From Burkholderiales bacterium UBA1834 (lineage in GTDB: Bacteria; Pseudomonadota; Gammaproteobacteria; Burkholderiales; Burkholderiaceae_C), in the NCBI GenBank assembly GCA_002339015.1, contig DDJC01000004.1, positions 40,744 to 104,743 of the forward strand: DNA of 64,000 nt. Reading direction: 5' to 3'. Under the pieces are notes generated by a model. It saw only the letters and a program-made list of their open reading frames with translations, was not told the origin of the DNA and did no database searches. The first letter of the stretch is position 1; each line of letters starts with the position of its first letter. Position numbers and translations under genes: made by a program. Shown here one piece after another: positions 1 through 6,348 of the stretch.

Positions 1-381
1 AGCCATGTCCAGATCCTTCTTCTGAGTTTCCGTTTTCACCTTGACGACATAAGAGCCAGGGGCGAACAAGCGTGCACAGTAGCCAGACCTCTCACCCCAG
101 ATGAGCAAGTGCCCGAAGGCACTGCGCGCAATGATGTGCAAGGCATCATCTTCCACGAACTTTGAATCACCAAGCCATGCATCAAGAACGGGTTCGTAGT
201 CTTCGGGATTCACGGTCCAGTACAGGCCATCGGCATAGCCGCTCCAACCATGCTCGGCCCAGTAGGCCAGCATCTGGTCGGGCAACTTCCCTTGGAAGCG
301 CGCCAACGTCTCGCTGGGCACATCCCGCTTGTCGATGACGGGTCCGAAATTCTTCAAGAAATATTCGAAGTATTGGTCCAT
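1..381 (-). CDS. GAD-like/DUF1851 immunity protein (Tdi1-like), 3' end outside window
   Basis: Likely the cytoplasmic immunity protein for the DNase effector encoded directly upstream. It begins with ATG at 381, 8 bp after the effector stop, and stays open to base 1, giving 127 visible codons. The start (MDQYFEYFLKNFGPV) and the YWAEHGWSGYADGLYW segment look like the GAD-like domain. The following FGHLLIWGERSGYCARLF stretch looks like the start of DUF1851. This two-domain architecture is the one known for Tdi immunity proteins paired with Tde toxins. I read the domains by eye. The effector-immunity pairing is inferred from adjacency and from the effector type. Confidence 0.72.
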   Translation of the reverse strand, partial: MDQYFEYFLKNFGPVIDKRDVPSETLARFQGKLPDQMLAYWAEHGWSGYADGLYWTVNPEDYEPVLDAWLGDSKFVEDDALHIIARSAFGHLLIWGERSGYCARLFAPGSYVVKVKTETQKKDLDMA

Positions 382-389
382 GGTGCTTT

Positions 390-1799
390 TTACTTGCAAC
401 GTTCTAGCTTGGCATTCATCTTCATGTCCTTGCGGCTCCCCTCAGGAACAAGCGCTGCAGCGGCATCCAACTCAGCCACCCGACTACGCCACTGTGCACC
501 AAGACGCGAATTGACATTACGATCGCCAAAATCATCGATAACGTCTTTACCTGCTGCAACCATATCGGGGTTATGAAGCGCAGCCAAGGTCGCCATTTTT
601 TCTCTCGCTGCCTTGGCCGCTTGCTCCGCAGCTTCTACAGGCCCCATTCCTCCAGCAATGAAGTCCTGCTCCGCTTCAGATTGAAGTATGTCCCGAAGAT
701 CGTTTCTTGCTTGCTTGGCAGTGCTTGAACTTCTCTTCGCAGCGCCACTGTCAAAGGCCTCGCGCCCCTTGATGTACTCATCAACCGTCATGTTATTGAG
801 CCCACGCTGCTGCCCCGCAAGCTGCCGATCAAACTCAGGAATCTTGGCAGCGGGTAAGTCGTTTGGATGAAAGCAAGGCACCTTCTTCTCAGGCATGCGT
901 GGCGGCGGCGCCGCATCGGTGCCATCCCCCTTGCCTCTGCGCCCTGCCAGGCTGCTCGGCGACTCGGCTGACCCCACGTCCTGCTTGCGGTCTCGCCCAG
1001 ATCCGGGCTTGTGCTGCAGGCTGGGGTGATTCAGCAGGCGCCCTTCGTTGTGGGCGATCCAGTCGGCCACCTTGGGCCCCAGGCGAGGGCTCTGCCGAAT
1101 CTCTTGCAGCACCTGGGCCTTGTTGCCCCGGCCGCGCGTGAGGTAGCTGACCAGGGCCGAGAGCATGGCCATGATGACGATGACGTGCCCCAACGCAAAA
1201 TCCGACGCGGCGCCCGACACGTTCACCGGGATGGCCGGGCCGGTGTAAGGCATGCGGTTGTTCGGCGGCGGCGCGCCCCAGGCTCGTCTGAAGCCGTTTT
1301 CGTAGTGCTTCAGCGCCTCGGGCAGGGCTTCGGTCACGTATTCGATCAGCGACTTCAGACCCAGGAAGGCCAGGATCCAGCCCCCCACCTGCGCCCCCAG
1401 GGCCGCGCCGCCGGCTGCCCCCGGCACAGCCCCCACGCCACCGGCAAAGGCGCCCGCCACGCCGCCAATCACCGCGCCCACGACCACGGAGCTGCCGTAG
1501 TAGAGCGCGATCTCCTTGCAGGCGTCGAGCAGCACCGTCCAGATGCTGGACAGGTCGATGCCCACCAGGCGCTCCACGATCAGACGCCGTGCGATCGGCC
1601 CTGAAATTTCTAGGGCCTGCTGCACGCGCTGAACCCTGCGCCACGGATCGGCGATGCTGTCCATGGCATGCACGCCCATGCGGCGCGCCCATCCCCCGGT
1701 ATCGGTATACCGGGCGTTCTCGCCCGGCCTGGGGATCCATTGCTGCTGGATGCGCTCCAGCTCTTGCCACACCGCGGCCAGCCCACTGCGTTCGGACAT
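390..1799 (-). CDS. T6SS-type DNase effector, Tde1/Ntox15-like with N-terminal glycine-zipper module
   Basis: Predicted 469-aa antibacterial toxin. Residues 1-155 hold a helical module rich in small residues, with Gly/Ala repeats at about 102-140 (GAVIGGVAGAFAGG, then AALGAQVGG). It resembles the N-terminal module (DUF6861 as I recall it) of other T6SS-associated effectors. A second hydrophobic segment lies at about 195-215. After a polar linker, the C-terminal third carries HPND (His311, Asp314), matching the HxxD catalytic motif of Ntox15/Tde DNases, and ends with a charged helical region. In Tde1 the glycine zipper helps the toxin cross the target membrane. No VgrG, PAAR or adaptor gene is visible, so the delivery route is inferred. 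The cognate immunity gene follows 8 bp downstream. Confidence 0.72.
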   Translation of the reverse strand: MSERSGLAAVWQELERIQQQWIPRPGENARYTDTGGWARRMGVHAMDSIADPWRRVQRVQQALEISGPIARRLIVERLVGIDLSSIWTVLLDACKEIALYYGSSVVVGAVIGGVAGAFAGGVGAVPGAAGGAALGAQVGGWILAFLGLKSLIEYVTEALPEALKHYENGFRRAWGAPPPNNRMPYTGPAIPVNVSGAASDFALGHVIVIMAMLSALVSYLTRGRGNKAQVLQEIRQSPRLGPKVADWIAHNEGRLLNHPSLQHKPGSGRDRKQDVGSAESPSSLAGRRGKGDGTDAAPPPRMPEKKVPCFHPNDLPAAKIPEFDRQLAGQQRGLNNMTVDEYIKGREAFDSGAAKRSSSTAKQARNDLRDILQSEAEQDFIAGGMGPVEAAEQAAKAAREKMATLAALHNPDMVAAGKDVIDDFGDRNVNSRLGAQWRSRVAELDAAAALVPEGSRKDMKMNAKLERCK

Positions 1800-1930
1800 C
1801 GCGCTCTGCCCCTTCCTCAGCCTCTGTTCTACATGCTGAGGGCATCATAGGGGCCGGGCTCGACTTGCCAGGAGCCCTCCGCCGCCACTTCGTAACAAGA
1901 CCTTGCAGCCCGTCCTGGCCGGCGCGGCGC

Positions 1931-2635
1931 TCAGCAGAGGAAGCGCGATGTCGCCATCATGCGGAGGTGGTTCGAGGCATTGACCGAGGGTGTGTGCAGC
2001 AGGCGCATGTCCATGAGGAACACATCCCCTGCGGAACCTGACATCTCGACGATCTCGATGCCCAGGGCTCGAAGATCGGCTGGCAGGTCCGTCGATGTCT
2101 TCAGGGTGTCACGCAGGGCCTGCGCATGCTGATCGGGCCAGGCGCCGACATGGTGGGAACCAGCCAGGACCAGCGTGGCGCCCCCCTGGGGCACGACATC
2201 GTCGATCAGCACGAATGCCTGAACGCCCGGCAGCTTCTGCGGCGGATCGGCCCGCACGTCCACATGCCAGTTCAGGCCCTGCAGGGTCCAGGTGCCCTGC
2301 CGGGGCAGCGACAGCAGCAGTTGTGTACCTTGATTCGCGGATGGCGAACGGGCCGCCAGTCCAGCCAGCTCGGCCACGTCGGCCAGCAACTCAGGCGTCA
2401 TCAAGGCCTGCTGCAGGCCTGACACCTTCACCGCCGTAGAGAGCTTGCTGATCTGCTGGAAGGCCGGCATGCCCTTCCACGCGCTGGACAAACTCTTGCC
2501 CGCAGCCCAGATGCGCAGGCGCTTGAGCTCATCGAGCAGTTGCTGCCGGACAGGTGCCAGGCGCTTGCGGGCGTGGAAGCCCGCCAGCCGCACATAGCCG
2601 TGCGCCTTGAAATGATCGACCTGGGCTGGCTGCAT
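1931..2635 (-). CDS. Phytanoyl-CoA dioxygenase (PhyH) family oxygenase
   Basis: A 234-aa protein of the Fe(II)/2-oxoglutarate-dependent PhyH superfamily. The metal-binding facial triad is visible as H124-x-D126 (NWHVDV) and H214 (LLHTPS). R225 (NHLRMM) is placed to bind 2-oxoglutarate. Length is in the normal range for bacterial members. The substrate cannot be read from the sequence; relatives hydroxylate small molecules or lipid side chains. It lies 131 bp upstream of the effector gene on the same strand, and I see no sign that the two act together. The small oxidoreductase-like gene ends 57 bp upstream of its start. Confidence 0.75.
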   Translation of the reverse strand: MQPAQVDHFKAHGYVRLAGFHARKRLAPVRQQLLDELKRLRIWAAGKSLSSAWKGMPAFQQISKLSTAVKVSGLQQALMTPELLADVAELAGLAARSPSANQGTQLLLSLPRQGTWTLQGLNWHVDVRADPPQKLPGVQAFVLIDDVVPQGGATLVLAGSHHVGAWPDQHAQALRDTLKTSTDLPADLRALGIEIVEMSGSAGDVFLMDMRLLHTPSVNASNHLRMMATSRFLC

Positions 2636-2692
2636 GGTGTCTCCGCGTCCCGCTGCGCTTGCGCCACCAAGGCCACGCCGCCAGGCAACAGG

Positions 2693-2887
2693 TCAGGCCA
2701 CCTGAGGTGGCGTGCCCGCCTGACGAGCCTGCCAGGCGCGCAGGGCCTGGCGGTACTCGTCCATCGCCATGTCGTGCGTGTCGAAGATGCAGGGGTCGCA
2801 ACCGCTGCCGCAGCAGGCGTTGATGTCCGGCTGCTCCGGCGGCTGGGGCATCGGATCAAGGTCGGGCTGTGAGGGCACGTCAGTCAT
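2693..2887 (-). CDS. Small oxidoreductase-like domain protein
   Basis: A 64-aa protein with a Pro/Asp-rich start, then a cysteine cluster CCGSGCDPC and the helix DTHDMAMDEYRQALRAWQAR. This matches the short oxidoreductase-like domain (PF09791 type) found at the N-terminus of some eukaryotic proteins and as stand-alone proteins in Proteobacteria. The four cysteines could bind metal, but function is unknown. The ATG at 2887 was chosen because the conserved part starts soon after it. The reading frame continues further upstream without a convincing start. Confidence 0.65.
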   Translation of the reverse strand: MTDVPSQPDLDPMPQPPEQPDINACCGSGCDPCIFDTHDMAMDEYRQALRAWQARQAGTPPQVA

Positions 2888-2958
2888 GACGGGTATTTTC
2901 TCGCACTGGCCGGTGGCGCGGCGATATCCCGGGTCGGCCGTGCGGGCAGACGTCACGC

Positions 2959-2990
2959 CGCAGCGCCTTGGCAACTGCTCAGGCGCTGCG
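2959..2990 (-). terminator. Strong hairpin at the end of the 111-aa membrane protein gene
   Basis: A perfect 10-bp stem (CGCAGCGCCT at 2959-2968 with AGGCGCTGCG at 2981-2990) closes a 12-nt loop. It straddles the stop codon of the membrane protein gene. There is no U-run after it on either strand, so it is a possible terminator or mRNA-stabilising hairpin rather than a clear intrinsic terminator. Confidence 0.35.
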
Positions 2991-3314
2991 CTGTTTGCGC
3001 GCCCGCCGCAGTAAGGGCTCGCCAAGGAAGGCCAGCAGCAGCAAGCCCAGGGAGATCGCTTCGTGCCGGCGCAGCGTGTCGTACTCGGCCTCCAGGGGCA
3101 GGGATTCCTTCAGGCCCGACAGCATGATGTGCTGCCCCGCCGGGGCATCCGGCGCATCGCCAGGGCAGCCGATGTAGCGCACACAGCCCACCAGGGCCAC
3201 GGAGGGATCGTCGGAGAATGTGAGCTTGCCGGTGAAGAACGTCAACGCGAACACTGCCAGCGCAATGACCTTCAGGATGATCCCCGGGATTCTCGACATG
3301 GCGCCCTGGCTCAT
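2979..3314 (-). CDS. Small membrane protein with two predicted helices, partner of amidase gene
   Basis: A 111-aa protein I do not recognise. It has a hydrophobic helix near the start (about residues 10-28, IILKVIALAVFALTFFTG) and another near the end (about 88-102, ISLGLLLLAFLGEPLL). Between them is a polar loop of about 60 residues with two cysteines (GCVRYIGCPG) that could form a disulfide in the periplasm. Its ATG overlaps the amidase stop codon (ATGA, 3311-3314), so the two are probably translated together. A membrane protein with an exported loop coupled to a peptidoglycan amidase could be an immunity or accessory protein; that is inference. A second ATG at 3299 is also possible. Confidence 0.55.
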   Translation of the reverse strand: MSQGAMSRIPGIILKVIALAVFALTFFTGKLTFSDDPSVALVGCVRYIGCPGDAPDAPAGQHIMLSGLKESLPLEAEYDTLRRHEAISLGLLLLAFLGEPLLRRARKQRSA

Positions 3315-3871
3315 TTCTTGGGCCCGGCCAGCTTGGTCTTGGTGCGGATGTCCCCCAGCTTGCCGTAGAGCAGGTCGCCGGGGCAGTCTGCGCCGGGCAC
3401 GAAATCACGGTGCCCGCCCAGGGCCTGGGTGCCGGTGAACGTCTTGATCGACTTGACCAGATTGACGGCGGCATCGAACTGGACCGCGGGCAGGTCGTCG
3501 TCCGAGAAATCCCATACCTGATAGTCATAGTCACCGATCAGGACGATGCCGATCTTGCCCGCCCGGTCAACAATATAGTGGTAGCCGACGTTGCTCCACC
3601 CGTTTTCCTGCATGTGCTTGCGCTCGATGGCGGCCAGGCTCTGCGTGCTGCCATCGCCCGTGTGGTGAATGACCACGGTGTTGTAGCAGCCGTCCATGTC
3701 CAGCTTGGAGAGGTCGGGCTTCATGGTGCCCCAGTCGGCGCGCCTGGTGACCTTGTGGTCCGTCGCGATGCGGTCCGCCACGTGCTTGAGCCTCGAGAAC
3801 TCCATGGTCTTGTCCTCGGCGGACACGCCGCAGAACGGCGACAGGTACTCCAGCGACAGCAGGGTGTCCAA
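3311..3871 (-). CDS. N-acetylmuramoyl-L-alanine amidase (PGRP-like) domain, part of a frame-disrupted LysM-amidase
   Basis: This frame encodes an intact PGRP/amidase-2 type domain of about 160 aa. It shows the zinc ligand region VIHHTGDG, the YHYIVDRAG strand, GHRDF and the DCPGD motif near the end. Such enzymes cleave the amide between N-acetylmuramic acid and L-Ala of the peptide stem. The only start in this frame is a poor TTG at 3871. A matching LysM domain is encoded just upstream in two other frames, so the natural protein was probably a LysM-amidase fusion of about 255 aa. It is followed by an overlapping two-helix membrane protein. Confidence 0.65.
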   Translation of the reverse strand: MDTLLSLEYLSPFCGVSAEDKTMEFSRLKHVADRIATDHKVTRRADWGTMKPDLSKLDMDGCYNTVVIHHTGDGSTQSLAAIERKHMQENGWSNVGYHYIVDRAGKIGIVLIGDYDYQVWDFSDDDLPAVQFDAAVNLVKSIKTFTGTQALGGHRDFVPGADCPGDLLYGKLGDIRTKTKLAGPKK

Positions 3872-4088
3872 GGGCGCGCGGGGCGTCGAGGCCGCGGGAC
3901 GCCCCCGCCCGAGGTTTGCGCCCGCCCCTGGCCAATCTTCTCCGGGATGACGATCATCTGGCCCTTGAAGATCGCGTTCGGATTGCGGATGCCAGGATTG
4001 GCGGCCAGCAGATCCCCAGGTGGATGGAAAACCGGGTCGCGATCTTCGACAAGTTATCGCCCGGCTGGACTTTGTAGAGTTTGCTCAT
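3872..4088 (-). pseudogene. LysM domain segment of the amidase gene, split over two frames
   Basis: From the ATG at 4088 the first frame reads MSKLYKVQPGDNLSKIATRF, the start of a LysM peptidoglycan-binding domain, and then goes off-frame. The rest of the same domain (PGDLLAANPGIRNPNAIF, then KGQMIVIP) appears in a second frame. The amidase continues in a third. Two single-base or double-base shifts are needed, one near 4020-4030 and one in the G-rich linker at about 3880-3935 (a run of five G's). This could be a genuine pseudogene or sequencing errors in homopolymers. Confidence 0.65.
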
Positions 4089-4149
4089 GGCGCCCTGCCT
4101 CCTTGAATTTCATCATGGTCCACCGCCGCGCTCGTGACCGAGACACGCC

Positions 4150-4163
4150 TGGGGACATCCCCA
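4150..4163. promoter_or_regulatory. Palindromic site in divergent promoter region of SMC operon
   Basis: TGGGGA-CA-TCCCCA is a perfect 6+6 bp dyad in the 136-bp gap between the LysM-amidase gene (minus) and the kleisin-like gene (plus), ending 61 bp before the ATG at 4225. It could be an operator, but no regulator is assigned. Confidence 0.25.
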
Positions 4164-4224
4164 AGGTTAATCGAACCGCGTCAAGGCGAGAAGCACCTCC
4201 CTGCTTCCGGCACAATCCCACCCC

Positions 4225-5595
4225 ATGACCGAGGCGACTCCCTCTTCCCCTGACCTGTCCGATTCGCCCAGTTTCGAGAGCTATTTCCGCGAGCCCGGCC
4301 TGGCACCGGAGCAGCCTCTGGCCTGGGCCCTGGGCCAGCGCCTGGACCTGATCGACGCGCTTCGCGGACTGTTCAACGGGCCGCAGGCCCTGGTGCGGCT
4401 GCGTCTGTGGGTGTTCATGGCCCTGGCCGGCCAGCCCCAGGCCCGCTTCTCACGGGATGACCTGAACCAGCTCTTCCACGCTTTGCTGCCCGAGGCGCTG
4501 GACAGCGCGCTCAAGCGCCTGCGCGACATCAACCTGCTGGCCTGGGATGCCACCCCGCAGGATTACCACCTGCCGCCCCTGGCGCAGCAGGTGCACGGCC
4601 TGCTGGCCTCGCTCACCTCGGTGCCCGCCGCCGAGCATGACGACATGGCCACCCTGCTGGCCCAGGTGGCCGGCGCCCAGCAGTTGGGCCTGGTGGACAC
4701 CAACCAGCTCAAGCACCTGCATGCGCAACTGGCCCGGCTGCACGACGAGTTCGCCGAGGCGATCGCCAGCGGCTCGGAATCGCGCCTGCGGCTGGCGCAG
4801 CCGCGCTTCGACCGCGCCCTGTCGCTGGTGGACCGCGCCGGCCAGGCCCTGACCGCGCTGATCCGCGCCGAGCACGAAGACCCACGCCTGGAGCGCGAGG
4901 CCCGCGCGCTGGGCCAGGACCAGGCCCGCCTGCTGTCCATGGCCAGCCAGTTCACCCGCGCGCTGCAGCAGGCCGACCGCCAGCGCGTCACCTTGGGCAG
5001 CACCGGCCTGACCAGCTCCGACGTGCGCCGCTGGCTGCAGCATCACCCGGCCCTGTACGAACTGATGGGCGAGGCCCTGTCGGTGCCCGTGCGGCCGGTG
5101 ATGGTCAGCCAGCATGACCTGGTCGACGTGGCCGAGGGCGAGTTCGAACGCGACCGCCCGGTGGCCGATGGCAGCGCTGGCCTGCCGCCGCGCGCTGAAG
5201 CCGGCGACGGCAAGCTGGATGTGCTGTCGCTGCCCGAAGAGCTGGGCCAGATGATCGGCCTGTTCGACCGCTGGTTCGAACGCAAGGCCCCCGATGAAGC
5301 CCCCGCCGAACGCCCGCTGCACGAAGCCGTGCTGGGCGGCCGTTTCGCGCAGGCCGCCTACCGCCTGCAGCTGATGCCCTTGCTGGGCGATGCGCAGGCG
5401 CGCACGCTCAAGGGCCTGACCGGCGACCTGGCCCGCTCGCCCTGGCAATGGCAGGCCAGTGCCGAGCACCTGGCCGTGGACGACGAGGCCGTGGCCCTGA
5501 TCAGCGCCGGCACCCTGACACCGCTGTCGTCCGAAGCCGCCGCCGAAGCCAAGGCCGAGGCCCCCACGGGCACGGCCGGATCCCTTTCACGCTGA
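4225..5595 (+). CDS. Kleisin-like subunit of an SMC/condensin-type complex (MukF/MksF/JetA-like)
   Basis: A 456-aa protein, first of three tightly spaced genes that end with an SMC-like ATPase. The N-terminal 120 residues (LDLIDALRGLFNGPQALVRL onward, with LPEALDSALKRLRDINLLAWD) read as a winged-helix region like that of MukF/MksF. The middle (about 150-280) is a long helical region, and the C-terminus is another small helical domain. This gene order (kleisin-like, MukE-like, SMC-like) is known from MukFEB, MksFEB and Wadjet JetABC. Assignment rests mainly on position and fold impression, because the family diverges strongly. The likely role is DNA loop extrusion or condensation together with the next two products. 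Confidence 0.55.
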   Translation: MTEATPSSPDLSDSPSFESYFREPGLAPEQPLAWALGQRLDLIDALRGLFNGPQALVRLRLWVFMALAGQPQARFSRDDLNQLFHALLPEALDSALKRLRDINLLAWDATPQDYHLPPLAQQVHGLLASLTSVPAAEHDDMATLLAQVAGAQQLGLVDTNQLKHLHAQLARLHDEFAEAIASGSESRLRLAQPRFDRALSLVDRAGQALTALIRAEHEDPRLEREARALGQDQARLLSMASQFTRALQQADRQRVTLGSTGLTSSDVRRWLQHHPALYELMGEALSVPVRPVMVSQHDLVDVAEGEFERDRPVADGSAGLPPRAEAGDGKLDVLSLPEELGQMIGLFDRWFERKAPDEAPAERPLHEAVLGGRFAQAAYRLQLMPLLGDAQARTLKGLTGDLARSPWQWQASAEHLAVDDEAVALISAGTLTPLSSEAAAEAKAEAPTGTAGSLSR

Positions 5596-5619
5596 CCCGC
5601 ACACCACGCTGCCCCAGAC

Positions 5620-6345
5620 ATGAGTTCATCCATGGACGACGCCGCCCTGCTGGCCGCCGAGCTGCTGGCCCGCCGCTGGCTGCCCCGCCAGCACCCCAAG
5701 GTCAAGCGCGCCTTGATCGATGCCGACCTGTGGCAGGCCACGCAGGACCGCCTGGCCCAGGTGGGCCTGCGCCTGATCGACAACCTGTACGCCGACCACG
5801 TGAGCGTGGCCCTGCTGCGCCCCGCCGAAGCCACCGTGTTCGGCGAAGCGGGCCTGAACAGCCACAACAACATCGACCTGCCGCGCGATGCCGTGTCCCT
5901 GCTGGTGGTGCTGTGGTCACTGATCGTGCTACCTAAACGCGAACGCCAGGCCGCGCGCGCCGCCAACCAGAACGGCGACGAGCAGAACGACATGTTCGGC
6001 AAGGAGCGCCCGCTGCCCACCGCCGCCAGCGTGAGCCCGCTGGTGTCGTACAAGGCGCTGCTGGCCGACTTCGGCGTGCAACTGGGCAAGAAGACGCGCC
6101 TGGACACCAACCTCAAGCGGCTGGAGAACCACGGCTTCATCGTGCGCAAGGGCGAGGACATCGCCGAAGGCCCGCTGCTCGATCTGCTGCTGGACTACGA
6201 CGCGCTGGCGCCGCGCATCCTGCAGGGCGCCCTGGGCGATGTGCTGGCCCAGGCCAAGCAGCTCACGGGCAACCTGCCCCTGGCGTTGACGCAGCCGCCG
6301 CTGGAAGAGATCATCGACGACGACGATTTGGAAGACGAGGCCTGA
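5620..6345 (+). CDS. MukE/MksE/JetB-like subunit of the SMC complex
   Basis: A 241-aa protein starting 24 bp after the kleisin-like gene and ending 3 bp before the SMC gene. It begins with a helical stretch (ALLAAELLARRWLPRQHPKV), then QVGLRLIDNLYADHVSVALL, which resembles the start of the DUF4194/JetB type. A winged-helix-like segment follows (YKALLADFGVQLGKKTRLDT, then LKRLENHGFIVRKGEDI), as in MukE/JetB proteins that bind the kleisin. The C-terminus is strongly acidic (EEIIDDDDLEDEA). The assignment depends on this winged helix and on its place between kleisin-like and SMC-like genes. Confidence 0.55.
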   Translation: MSSSMDDAALLAAELLARRWLPRQHPKVKRALIDADLWQATQDRLAQVGLRLIDNLYADHVSVALLRPAEATVFGEAGLNSHNNIDLPRDAVSLLVVLWSLIVLPKRERQAARAANQNGDEQNDMFGKERPLPTAASVSPLVSYKALLADFGVQLGKKTRLDTNLKRLENHGFIVRKGEDIAEGPLLDLLLDYDALAPRILQGALGDVLAQAKQLTGNLPLALTQPPLEEIIDDDDLEDEA

Positions 6346-6348
6346 CCG

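Noticed and set aside
889..1848. Open frame overlapping the effector gene in another frame on the same strand
   Set aside because: Arg, Gly and Ala-rich shadow frame. The effector frame has HxxD, helices and a matching immunity gene.
2959..2990. Clear intrinsic terminator at the perfect 10-bp stem
   Set aside because: No U-run follows on either strand, so it is kept only as a low-confidence hairpin.
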